From the NCBI GenBank assembly GCA_013696265.1, contig JACCYX010000450.1, positions 1 to 28,492 on the forward strand: DNA of 28,492 nt, in the 5' to 3' direction. This DNA is from Chloroflexia bacterium (GTDB lineage: Bacteria; Chloroflexota; Chloroflexia; Thermomicrobiales; UBA6265). Under the pieces are notes generated by a model. It ran no database searches and was not told where the DNA came from. It saw only the letters and a list, made by a program, of their open reading frames with translations. Positions 21,103 to 28,492 of the stretch are shown piece after piece (the stretch's first letter is position 1; every line of letters begins with the position of its first letter). Position numbers and translations under genes: made by a program.

Positions 21103-23877
21103 GTGCCCAGGGCCAAACTTTCGGATCTCGACGGATACCTCACTACCTCCCACGTCGCCTCGACCTTCGAACTCTCGCCATATTTGATCAAAGCCAGAAT
21201 CGAAGACGGAACACTGCCACCGGCGAGCAGGACCACCGACGCGGGGGTCCTGCTCTTCGACGACGCCTGGATCGCCCAGGCCCGTGACATTCTCGCCTCG
21301 GTCACGCCGCGCAAGCGACGGCGGAGCGCATCAGTCTCGTCACACGTGCCGACGCCCCGCGCCTTCCTGGGACACGACCTCGGCGAGGCGGGCTGGCTGC
21401 CGAACTGGGATCAGGTCGTGGGGTACTTCACCGCGCTGGCGGATGCCTCGGATCGCGTTGAGGTCGAAGTTTTGGGCCAGTCCACGGAGGGACGGCCCTA
21501 CCTCGTCGTCGCCGTCTCGGCTCCCGAGAATCTCCGTCCCGAGGCGCGCCAACGCAATCGGGACGCACTCGACCGGCTCTGGGATGCGCGCTCCACGAGT
21601 CCGGAAGCGGCCGCGCCGCTGATCGATGAGGCTCGGTCGGTCGGGGTGATACTCGCGACCCAACATTCGAACGAAATCGGCGCGATGTTGATGGCCATGC
21701 AGCTTGCCTACGATTTGGCGATCGCCGAGGACGGAGCCGCACTGGACGTGCTGGCCAACACCCTCACCCTGCTGGTTCCGAGCCACAATCCCGACGGCGT
21801 CGCCATGATCTCTGATTGGTACGCCCGCTGGTTGGGCACCCCACACGAGGGGGTGGAGATGCCCTGGCTCTATCATCCATACGTGGGGCACGACAATAAC
21901 CGCGACTGGTTCATGCAGACTCAGGACGAAACCCGCCTCTACGTCGATCTGCACAACCGGGAACACCCGCAAGCCGTGTTCGACATGCACCAGATGGGTC
22001 GCTTCGGACCGCGATTCATGGTGCCGCCGTTCATCGATCCGCTCGATCCCAACCAGGATCCGCTGATCCAGCAAGGATTCTCGGCTCTCGGCAGTCACAT
22101 CGCCCAGCGGTTGACCGCCGCCGGCAAGCCCGGCGTGGTCACCAACGCCATTTTCGATAACTACTCGCCGTCGCTGGCCTACGGTAACTACCACGGCAGC
22201 GTCGACCTCTTGAGCGAAGCGGCCAGCGCCAAGCTGGCGACCACAGTGATCCTTGAGGAAGACGACCTCAACGCCGATTACGGCATCGATCCCCGGATCC
22301 GGGCCTGGAACCAGCCGCTGCCCTGGGAGGCGGGTTCGTGGTCGATCGCCGACATCGTGAGCTACGACCTGATCGCCGCGCGGGCATTCCTCGATCACCT
22401 GGCAAGAAATCGGCGACAGTGGCTTGAGGACTACTCCACCCTGGCCAGGCGGTCTTCAGCACGAACCGAGAAGCCGTACGCCTTCGTCATCCCGCCGGAC
22501 CAGCGCGATCCCCGCGCCACGGCCGAGTTGCTCGCGCTCCTGCAACAGGGGCTCGTCGAGGTGCGTCGCGCAACCGACGCCTTCGCGGCCGACGGCATCA
22601 CCTTTCCGGCCGGCAGCCATGTCGTTCGGCTCGACCAGCCGGCCGGCCCGTTCGCCAAAACCCTGCTTGAGGTCCAGAACTATCCCGACCTCCGCAAGTG
22701 GCCGGATGGACCACTCCTGGAACCCTACGACATCTCGGGTCACACCCTGCCGATCCAGATGGGCGTGAGTGTGGTGCGGATCGACCAGCCGCTGGCCGAC
22801 GATTTGCCCCTACAACTCGTGACCGAGCCCACGGCAGCCATCGGGACGCTCGCCGCGGCGGACGGCGAAACGACCGCCTGGGCCATCGATGCCCGCTCGA
22901 ACGCAATCGCCGACGCGATCCAGGAATTGCACGAGCGAGGCGTTTCCGTCGTCCGTGCCGTTGACCCATCACCCGCGGGCGACGTGCGGCCAGGGGACGC
23001 CCTGATCGCCATCGACGCCATCACCGAAGCGGCCCTCCGCGACGTGGTGGAACTGACCGGCGCCCGCGCCCGCGCGGTCAACATCGCGTCGGGATCGCCG
23101 GTCCTGTCCCAGGCTCCGGTTAGCCTCGGCGTCTTCAAACCCTGGACGGCCAGCATCGACGAGGGCTGGGCCAGATGGGTTCTCGAAGATTACGGCTACG
23201 CGTACGAAACGCTCCGCCCGGCCGACATCCGCCAGGGAGGCCTGCGGGACAAGTTCGATGTGCTGCTAATTCCGGAAATGATCGCCGCCGATGTCGTGGA
23301 TGGTCGCCCGGAGAAGACGCGGGAGAAGGATCCCTATCCTCCCGAATACGTTGGAGGGCTTGGCGACGCGGGGATGGAGGCGCTCCGTCGATTCGTGGCC
23401 GATGGCGGCGACCTGATCGCCATCGACCGGTCGGCCCGGGCGGTCATCGACGCCTTCGCCCTACCGGTCGAGAATGCCCTGCGCGACATTCCGGCCGACC
23501 AGTTTTCATGTCCGGGATCGCTTCTCCGTGTTGTCGTGGATAACACGCATCCGCTCGGATTCGGTCTGCCCCGCGAAACGGCCGTCCTCTTCATGGACGG
23601 CATGGTCTTCACTAGCGCCGACAAGGACGTGACGACCATCGCCCGTTACCCGCGGTCGAACCCCCGGCTGAGCGGCTGGATCAATGGCTGGGAGAAGATC
23701 GAAGGCAAGAGCGCGCTGGTCGATGTGCGGTACGGCGGCGGGCGCGTGGTGCTGATCGGGTTCCGGCCCTATTTCCGGGCCCAGGCGCGCGGCACCTATC
23801 GCATCCTGTTCAACGCCATCGACCGCGCTGGCCAGTCCGATTCAACGTTCGGGGCCGGATCGGCGCACACTGAGTAA
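21103..23877 (+). CDS. HTH-M14 zinc carboxypeptidase-GATase-like fusion protein
   Basis: 924 aa; GTG 21103 is preceded by AAGGA at 8 nt. Residues about 12-63 (YLTTSHVASTFELSPYLIK, then LPPASRTTDAGVLLF) resemble an excisionase/MerR-type winged HTH. A basic linker RKRRR (70-74) follows. Residues about 95-450 are an M14 peptidase domain: zinc ligands H188 and E191 in QHSNEIG, H296 in DMHQMG, SHNPDG and DNNRDW substrate residues, and E372 in LLSEAAS as likely catalytic Glu. Residues about 640-900 resemble a class I glutamine amidotransferase-like fold (DVLLIPEM, RRFVADGGDLIAID), as in other M14-like proteins. Related M14 proteins are usually exported; here there is no signal peptide. A DNA-linked or cytoplasmic protease role is an inference. 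Confidence 0.83.
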   Translation: MPRAKLSDLDGYLTTSHVASTFELSPYLIKARIEDGTLPPASRTTDAGVLLFDDAWIAQARDILASVTPRKRRRSASVSSHVPTPRAFLGHDLGEAGWLPNWDQVVGYFTALADASDRVEVEVLGQSTEGRPYLVVAVSAPENLRPEARQRNRDALDRLWDARSTSPEAAAPLIDEARSVGVILATQHSNEIGAMLMAMQLAYDLAIAEDGAALDVLANTLTLLVPSHNPDGVAMISDWYARWLGTPHEGVEMPWLYHPYVGHDNNRDWFMQTQDETRLYVDLHNREHPQAVFDMHQMGRFGPRFMVPPFIDPLDPNQDPLIQQGFSALGSHIAQRLTAAGKPGVVTNAIFDNYSPSLAYGNYHGSVDLLSEAASAKLATTVILEEDDLNADYGIDPRIRAWNQPLPWEAGSWSIADIVSYDLIAARAFLDHLARNRRQWLEDYSTLARRSSARTEKPYAFVIPPDQRDPRATAELLALLQQGLVEVRRATDAFAADGITFPAGSHVVRLDQPAGPFAKTLLEVQNYPDLRKWPDGPLLEPYDISGHTLPIQMGVSVVRIDQPLADDLPLQLVTEPTAAIGTLAAADGETTAWAIDARSNAIADAIQELHERGVSVVRAVDPSPAGDVRPGDALIAIDAITEAALRDVVELTGARARAVNIASGSPVLSQAPVSLGVFKPWTASIDEGWARWVLEDYGYAYETLRPADIRQGGLRDKFDVLLIPEMIAADVVDGRPEKTREKDPYPPEYVGGLGDAGMEALRRFVADGGDLIAIDRSARAVIDAFALPVENALRDIPADQFSCPGSLLRVVVDNTHPLGFGLPRETAVLFMDGMVFTSADKDVTTIARYPRSNPRLSGWINGWEKIEGKSALVDVRYGGGRVVLIGFRPYFRAQARGTYRILFNAIDRAGQSDSTFGAGSAHTE

Positions 23878-23899
23878 CCACGAGTCGCGTCGATTTTCA

Positions 23900-24106
23900 T
23901 ACGGGCGGACCTGAATCGACCCAAGGTAGCCACCTCCGCAACCCGGATCTTGGTCGTTCCTGTCGTCCACCCGGATCTTGGCGTCCTGATACGACCTTCG
24001 GCTGATCAATGGAGGTTCCGCGCGGCGGGGTATCCCGGCGGACAACAGATTCGACCAGCATACGGTTGGCCAGACGCAGTTGGCGGTCGAATCAGGTCCG
24101 CCCGTA
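23900..24106. mobile_element. MITE-like element with 22-bp terminal inverted repeats
   Basis: A 22-nt end at 23900-23921 (starts TACGGGCGGACC) is inverted at 24085-24106 (ends GGTCCGCCCGTA) with a single mismatch. The 163-base interior has no open frame and includes a direct repeat, ACCCGGATCTTGG at 23941-23953 and 23969-23981 (period 28). Size and structure fit a non-autonomous miniature transposable element. No target duplication is clear, and no matching transposase is in the window. It fills the 309-base gap between convergent genes; the remaining bases show nothing else. Confidence 0.6.
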
Positions 24107-24186
24107 CGACTGATGTTTCCATCACTCTTTATCCTGAGTCCGTATGAGTGGCGCGAGGCCTGAACTCACGGTGGAAAGCATCTAAT

Positions 24187-25416
24187 TCAGCCCGCCTCCA
24201 GGCGGCTTTGGCGGTTGAGCGATCCCAGCAACATCAGGGCGCCGCCGGCGCCCCAGATCGTGATGAGCACGCTCAGGATCGAATGCAGGTACGGCACCGG
24301 AATCAGGCGCAGGGCGCCCAGGGCCACCACGCCGAGCGTCATCGCCAGCAGGTGAAATCCCCGGCTGCCATCGTTCCAGCCGCCCGGCAGGACGAACCGG
24401 CCAATTGTGATTCCGACGAACACCTGCGACAGGTAGAGCGCCGCGATGTACAGGGCGAGCAGAATGAGACCGGCCGGTATTCCAATTACCGTCACCAGCA
24501 GCACGAACGCCACGATCGGGACCGCGATCACCGCCAGCAGCCCCATCAGGAACGACGGCAGTACACGCATGCCGTTGCTGCCGAGCTGGTTTGCGAGCCG
24601 CGGCGCCGCCACAACCAGCAGGGCGCCCGCCACGAGCGCCCACAGGGTGCGCAGGAGTGGGCCCGACGCACGCGACAACGGATTGTCACCACCGCCCCAG
24701 GGGTCCAGGTCCTCCCGCTCGATGCCCTGGGCAAGCTGGGCGTTGGCATCGACATCCGCTTCCTGGCGGCTGGTGTAGCTCACCGGTCCGGTAATCCTGG
24801 ACGTGTTGAGGACACTGAGGTCGCTGGTATCGATGTCCACCGATCCCCCCAGTGCGCCACCCAGGGTCGCCTGCATCGCATAGCCGGAGACATCCCCGGC
24901 GACGTTCCCCCGCAGATCGACCTCGCCGCCCGCGACGATCAGGTTACCGCCGATTTGGCCGCTGCTGGTCAGTTCCAGTTGCCCGCCGGCCATCACCACG
25001 TCGCCCCCGACGCTTCCCGAGATCCGGACTGAACCGCTGAGGATGCGCAGCGAGCCGTCGATCGTGCCCGCAATCTCCGTCTGTCCCGTGGCGACCTGCA
25101 ATGAACCGCCGATCGTGCCGTCGATCATGGCCTCACCCGCCGCGATGTTCACATCGCGATCGGCCTGGCCGTTGAACTCGACCGTGCCCGCCGCGATGTA
25201 AACGTCCTCGGCGATCCGTTCGGCCGGCCCGATCACCACCTCGCCGGCGGTTCGCGTCTCGGCGGTCAATCCAAAGGCCGGGTAGGCGAGGATGCCCACC
25301 GCCAGGATCAGGACGAATGCAGTCAACGCCATCAACCTGGAACGCGGTGCAGCTTCGGTTCGGGTGGACCTGCGGGATTTTGGGGGCGCTTCATGTTCAA
25401 TGCTGGGGCGAGGCAT
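24187..25416 (-). CDS. Bactofilin-like beta-solenoid membrane protein
   Basis: 409 aa from ATG 25416; ribosome site weak (GGGAG 13 nt upstream). After a basic Pro/Arg-rich tail, residues about 33-52 are a membrane helix (MALTAFVLILAVGILAYPAF). Residues 55-215 are a regular Gly-rich repeat: VNIAAGEAMIDGTIGGSL, TEIAGTIDGSLRILSGSV, RISGSVGGDVVMAGG and so on, the right-handed beta-helix seen in polymer-forming bactofilin-like domains. Residues about 240-400 hold four to five membrane helices. This beta-solenoid plus membrane arrangement is frequent in Chloroflexota, of unknown role; it may form envelope-associated polymers. An intact signal peptide reading of the first helix is also possible. It is divergent from the P-loop kinase gene. 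Confidence 0.82.
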   Translation of the reverse strand: MPRPSIEHEAPPKSRRSTRTEAAPRSRLMALTAFVLILAVGILAYPAFGLTAETRTAGEVVIGPAERIAEDVYIAAGTVEFNGQADRDVNIAAGEAMIDGTIGGSLQVATGQTEIAGTIDGSLRILSGSVRISGSVGGDVVMAGGQLELTSSGQIGGNLIVAGGEVDLRGNVAGDVSGYAMQATLGGALGGSVDIDTSDLSVLNTSRITGPVSYTSRQEADVDANAQLAQGIEREDLDPWGGGDNPLSRASGPLLRTLWALVAGALLVVAAPRLANQLGSNGMRVLPSFLMGLLAVIAVPIVAFVLLVTVIGIPAGLILLALYIAALYLSQVFVGITIGRFVLPGGWNDGSRGFHLLAMTLGVVALGALRLIPVPYLHSILSVLITIWGAGGALMLLGSLNRQSRLEAG

Positions 25417-25472
25417 GCGGCGGACTGTCTCCCGGATGGCGCGATCGTTGGCGGCCCGGAGCCACCAGCGTG

Positions 25473-25499
25473 TTGACAGTCCTGAGCATACGATACTTG
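25473..25499 (+). promoter_or_regulatory. Possible promoter of the zinc-ribbon kinase gene
   Basis: A perfect TTGACA (25473-25478) is followed after 15 nt by TACTTG (25494-25499), a short-spaced and poor -10 box. Leader about 35 nt. Confidence 0.3.
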
Positions 25500-25524
25500 A
25501 CGCGCCATCGAATGCTGGCGAGAA

Positions 25525-25537
25525 GGGAGGAACTCCC
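25525..25537 (+). promoter_or_regulatory. Hairpin covering the kinase gene ribosome site
   Basis: GGGAG-GAA-CTCCC forms a 5-bp stem in the leader, and its left arm is the AAGGGAGG ribosome site used by ATG 25541. Pairing would mask the site, which may limit translation. Confidence 0.45.
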
Positions 25538-25540
25538 GCG

Positions 25541-26185
25541 ATGTTCAATGTCTGTCCTACATGCGGAATGTATGAGGTCGAGCGGGAGGTTCTGGCTGAC
25601 GCCGATCCCGTCTTTGCGACGGCCATCTGCGGGTCGTGCGGCGCGCGCATCCGGTTCCGCCGTCGCCCGCTGTACGTAGTGACTGGCGCCAGCGGCACGG
25701 GGAAGACCGCCATCTGTCACGAACTGACGAGGCGCCAACCAGGTTTTCTCGTGCTGGAGAGCGACATTCTCTGGGGCGCGATCGATGTCTCGGACGGGGC
25801 CGGGCTTGACCGCTACTGGAACGCCTGGTTGCGGATGGTCAGGAACATCCACCAGGGTCCCCAATCCGTGATTCTGTGTGGCACGCAGGTGCCGGAAACA
25901 CTCGAGCGGCAGCCAGAGCGGCGCTACGTCGGGGAGACGCACTATCTTGCCCTGGTCGCCGACCCGGAGGAGCAGGCGCGTCGATTGCGAGCGCGTCCGG
26001 CATGGCGCGAATCCGGCGATCCCGCCTTCATCAAGGAACACGTGCGCTTCAACCGCTGGCTCATCGACCACGCCGGGGCCGGCACTCCATCATGGGACCT
26101 GCTGGACACCACGGACCTGACCGTGAGCGGCACCGCCGACGCGGTCCTGGCTTGGATCTCCGCTTGTCATTCGAAATCCGGGTAA
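25541..26185 (+). CDS. Zinc-ribbon P-loop kinase-like NTPase
   Basis: 214 aa from ATG 25541. Residues 1-36 make a zinc ribbon: C5, C8 (CPTCG) and C30, C33 (CGSCG). A Walker A motif GASGTGKT (49-56) follows, then VLESDILWG with an acidic pair and SVILCGTQVPETL. The C-terminal lid is Arg-rich (RRLRARPAW) and ends in DTTDLTVSGTADAVLAWI, typical of AAA_33/zeta-toxin-like small kinases and adenylate-kinase relatives. Members phosphorylate small molecules, nucleosides or antibiotics, or act as regulatory kinases; no substrate can be assigned. An upstream frame from 25292 belongs to the antisense strand of the bactofilin gene and is not used. Confidence 0.8.
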   Translation: MFNVCPTCGMYEVEREVLADADPVFATAICGSCGARIRFRRRPLYVVTGASGTGKTAICHELTRRQPGFLVLESDILWGAIDVSDGAGLDRYWNAWLRMVRNIHQGPQSVILCGTQVPETLERQPERRYVGETHYLALVADPEEQARRLRARPAWRESGDPAFIKEHVRFNRWLIDHAGAGTPSWDLLDTTDLTVSGTADAVLAWISACHSKSG

Positions 26186-26236
26186 ACACGGAGCGGACCT
26201 GGTAGCGGCATGCCGATAAACGACCCGGGCTTCGCG

Positions 26237-27367
26237 TCAGGTTCGATCGGCCGCCCGCACCAGGTCGTCGCTGAGCTGAGCCCAGCGCGGCGGCTTGAGG
26301 GGCCACGGACGATGCACCGCGCGATTGCCGAACACCGCCAGCGCGAGTTCGCGATCCGGGTCCGCCCAGACCAGCGTTCCGGACTGGCCCCAATGGCAAA
26401 ACGTCCGGGGTGAGCGGAGCGAGCCCGTCCAGTGGTGACGCTTGTCATCGGCAACCTCCCAGCCAAGACCCCACGCCCCCCGGTTCCAATGCACGCCCGC
26501 CGTTCCCACGCCACCGGGCACGCCGCCGGTTTGATCGATGATCATCTCTCGCCGGGTATCGTCGGAAAGGACGCCGCCGGCACCGCCAACGAACGACCCG
26601 GCGAACGTGGCCAGCGCGGTCGCCGTCCCGAAGTACCCGCCCCACGGTATGCCCAGGGCTCGCCAGTACGGGCTGTTGTAGCTCTCGGCCGGTGTGCCAG
26701 CCGACGCCGCGTCATCCGTGTGCGTCAGGCGATCGCTCCAGGACGCATCGGGCCGCGTCGCAATGTCCGTCAGGCGCATGGGATCGAGGATTCGGGTCTG
26801 GAGATAGTCGTGGAATGGCACGCCGGTTGCCCGTTCTAGCGCGCGGCTGGCGATCCCGAACCCGGCGTTCGAATAGCGCAGCAGCTCACCGGGCGCCGAT
26901 TGCAACGGTAACCCGCACATCGCGTCGATGAGGTGCTCCAGCGCCGGTAGGTCGCGCATCCTGATCCGCTTGACCCCGATGTTTTCGGGCAGGCCCGAGG
27001 TGTGACAGAGCAGGTGACGGACCGTGACGCGCTCCCGCAACGCCTCCAGCTGGGGCAGCACGTCGTCGCCCAGCGGATCGTCGACCTCCCCGAATTCGGG
27101 CACGATCGCCGCAACCGGCGTGTCGAGCGACAGGTCGCCGTCGTCGACCGCCTTCATCACCACCGCCGCCGTGATCGGCTTCGAGACCGACGCCAGGGCG
27201 AAGAGGGTATCGTCCCGCACGGGCCGATCCTCCGCCGCCAGACCCGCCGTGCGGGTCGCCACAATCTCCCCGCGATGCCAGACCGCCGCCGAGGCCCCAC
27301 GCACGATTCCGTCGCGGACCCATTCGTCGATCGCGTGGAGCGGCTGCGAGAAATCCGACATGAACAC
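26237..27367 (-). CDS. Serine hydrolase, beta-lactamase/class C-like
   Basis: 376 aa; GTG 27367 and ATG 27361 are both possible with AGGAAAG upstream. The class C/DD-peptidase motifs are present: S60-V-S-K63 (S-x-x-K nucleophile), Y165-S-N167 (Y-x-N) and HWGQSG near 330 (replacing K-T-G). VRHLLCHTSGLP is also typical. No signal peptide is seen, so a cytoplasmic esterase or amidase is more likely than an antibiotic-resistance beta-lactamase. The substrate is unknown. It is convergent with the kinase gene (51 bases) and divergent from nagB. Confidence 0.9.
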   Translation of the reverse strand: MFMSDFSQPLHAIDEWVRDGIVRGASAAVWHRGEIVATRTAGLAAEDRPVRDDTLFALASVSKPITAAVVMKAVDDGDLSLDTPVAAIVPEFGEVDDPLGDDVLPQLEALRERVTVRHLLCHTSGLPENIGVKRIRMRDLPALEHLIDAMCGLPLQSAPGELLRYSNAGFGIASRALERATGVPFHDYLQTRILDPMRLTDIATRPDASWSDRLTHTDDAASAGTPAESYNSPYWRALGIPWGGYFGTATALATFAGSFVGGAGGVLSDDTRREMIIDQTGGVPGGVGTAGVHWNRGAWGLGWEVADDKRHHWTGSLRSPRTFCHWGQSGTLVWADPDRELALAVFGNRAVHRPWPLKPPRWAQLSDDLVRAADRT

Positions 27368-27499
27368 GCTTTCCTGGCAACCACCATGGGCTTCGTCGAT
27401 CTAGCCAGCGTCTATCATAGGACGTTGAAGAGACATCCTGGCCGGGCGAGCCCGGTTCGCCTCAGGTAATCGACACAGCGAACGGGAGAGTGAGTCATC

Positions 27500-28276
27500 A
27501 TGACGAACAACGAGGTGATCGATTCGCGCGGCGCGGCGTTCGGGCTCCACTTGCACATTGTGGCCGACTACGCGCAAGTGAGCCGGCTGGCGGCCGATAT
27601 CGTCACCCGTATCGTGCGGGAAACCCCGGACGCGGCGCTCACGCTGCCAACCGGCGAGACCCCGCGCGGGATGTACGCGGAACTCGTCCGGAGAATCCAG
27701 GCTGGGGAACTCGACTTCTCGGCCGTCCAGCTCTTCTGCCTGGATGAGTATTTCGGGAAGGGCATCGAGGACGCCACCAGCCTGACCGCCTGGTTGAACG
27801 ACGTCTTCCTGGCTCCGGCCAACCTCGACCGCGACAATGTTCATTTGATGCCGTCACAGGCGGCCGATCCGGAGAGTGCGGCAAGTGCCTACGAGCGGGA
27901 CATCGAACATGCTGGTGGGTTGAAGCTTGCGGTTGTTGGACTCGGCCCGAACGGCCACGTGGGTTTCAACGAGCCGGGATCCCCGCGCGAATCACGTACT
28001 CGCGTAATCGACTTGACCGATGAGTCGCGTGACCAGAACGCCGGCTATTACGATGGCGATCAGGCCATTCCGGACAAGGCGATGACGATGGGCATCGGCA
28101 CGATCCTCGACGCCGACCTGGTCGTCCTGATCGTGTCGGGCTCGAGCAAGGCCGAGATCCTGAAGGCAACGCTGGAAGGACCAATCACCGCCGACGTGCC
28201 GGGGTCGTTCCTGCGCACCGTCGGGGAGCGCCTGATCGCGATCGTCGACCAGGACGCCGCCGCGCTTCTGAGCTAA
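27500..28276 (+). CDS. nagB: Glucosamine-6-phosphate deaminase
   Basis: 258 aa from ATG 27500; GGGAGAG lies about 11 nt upstream. Motifs: LPTGETPRGMYAELV (phosphate loop), LFCLDEYFG (catalytic Asp region) and GLGPNGHVGFNEPGSP (His and Glu of the ring-opening step), followed by TMGIGTILDADLVVLIVSG. It converts glucosamine-6-phosphate to fructose-6-phosphate and ammonia. That supplies the substrate of the manA product, so the window holds two entry steps around fructose-6-phosphate. No nagA or PTS gene is adjacent. It could also belong to the NagB/6-phosphogluconolactonase group more broadly, but the NEPG motif favours the deaminase. Confidence 0.92.
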   Translation: MTNNEVIDSRGAAFGLHLHIVADYAQVSRLAADIVTRIVRETPDAALTLPTGETPRGMYAELVRRIQAGELDFSAVQLFCLDEYFGKGIEDATSLTAWLNDVFLAPANLDRDNVHLMPSQAADPESAASAYERDIEHAGGLKLAVVGLGPNGHVGFNEPGSPRESRTRVIDLTDESRDQNAGYYDGDQAIPDKAMTMGIGTILDADLVVLIVSGSSKAEILKATLEGPITADVPGSFLRTVGERLIAIVDQDAAALLS

Positions 28277-28347
28277 TCGATACCTCGGAGAGTGCAACAA
28301 TAGTTGCCACACCAGCATCTCGCGTCCGGCATGCGCGCTCCCCTTGC

Positions 28348-28410
28348 CGTCATTCCGACGCAGGAGGCAGCGAAGCGATAGCGCTTCGGCCGGAGGCCGA
28401 CCTCGGCCAC
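28348..28410. repeat. Second copy of the GTCATTCCGA intergenic repeat
   Basis: CGTCATTCCGACGCAGGAGGC begins at 28348 and resembles the copy at 2064. It is followed by an inverted GC-rich stretch, GGCCGGAGGCCGACCTCGGCC (about 28388-28408), and stops at the start of the probable insertion sequence. The insertion may have cut it. Confidence 0.45.
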
Positions 28411-28492
28411 CTAGTACTACAACGGCACTTTGGTAGACTGGACGTCTTTGGTGGAGATTGGAGGATCCCTCATGGTCATGCTGTCCCCGGAG
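28411..28492 (+). mobile_element. Probable left end of an IS701-type insertion sequence (partial)
   Basis: CTAG at 28411-28414 is directly followed by TACTACAACGGCACTTTGG, which resembles IS701-family termini as I remember them; CTAG-type sites are also the recalled target of this family. A start codon with GGAGGA upstream follows 60 nt later, giving MVMLSPE. The element runs off the window, so neither its far end nor the target duplication can be checked. Confidence 0.5.
28472..28492 (+). CDS. Start of a probable IS701-family transposase (only 7 codons)
   Basis: ATG 28472 lies 7 nt after GGAGGA and the first residues are MVMLSPE. IS701-type transposases often begin with M-L-S-P-E-E-W. With seven residues this is a hint, not a proof; its position just inside a CTAG-flanked possible element end is the main support. 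Confidence 0.45.

Noticed and set aside
25292..25540. Upstream extension of the kinase frame
   Set aside because: It is antisense to the bactofilin-like gene; ATG 25541 has a ribosome site and starts the zinc ribbon.

Overview
The window looks like chromosome from a GC-rich bacterium of the phylum Chloroflexota, most likely class Thermomicrobia. This is an inference from the high GC content, the long Thr/Pro-rich linkers in a secreted SH3/discoidin protein, and the intergenic repeat types; there is no rRNA or marker gene to prove it. Coding is dense on both strands, with short operons and many divergent or convergent pairs. No tRNA, rRNA, CRISPR array, prophage or classical defence island was found.

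Left part (1-5,000): an edge-truncated membrane metalloprotease (HELGH) lies behind an MFS exporter, followed by a universal stress protein. A largely non-coding stretch then contains a bidirectional terminator and, on the minus strand, a candidate small gene framed by its own promoter and that terminator. An ArsR-type regulator with a large N-terminal domain follows. Next (5,000-6,800) comes a tyrosine recombinase that has lost several catalytic residues, a small membrane protein, and a double-hairpin repeat whose two loops are complementary.

Central part (6,800-12,300): mannose-6-phosphate isomerase overlaps an ADP-ribosylglycohydrolase by ATGA and is divergent from mannose-1-phosphate guanylyltransferase, giving a compact GDP-mannose supply locus. 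A disordered single-pass membrane protein and a creatininase-family amidohydrolase follow. 12,524-16,270 encodes a large secreted protein: signal peptide, Ig-like region, RlpA-like barrel, three discoidin domains and four cysteine-bearing SH3b domains. It converges on a TPR-like hypothetical gene.

Right part (17,000-28,492): a tightly overlapped sirtuin / hotdog thioesterase / nucleoside deoxyribosyltransferase operon, followed by a cytidine deaminase, suggests NAD-linked deacylation plus nucleoside salvage. Then come a stand-alone IS630-type helix-turn-helix protein, an unusual HTH-M14 peptidase-GATase-like fusion without a signal peptide, a 207-bp MITE-like element with 22-bp inverted ends, and a bactofilin-like beta-solenoid membrane protein divergent from a zinc-ribbon P-loop kinase. 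A serine beta-lactamase-fold hydrolase, glucosamine-6-phosphate deaminase and the probable left end of an IS701-type insertion sequence close the window.

The most promising points are the degenerate recombinase, the DNA-binding/peptidase fusion, the sirtuin-thioesterase-deoxyribosyltransferase operon, the small transcription unit at 3,028-3,453 and the MITE-like element.
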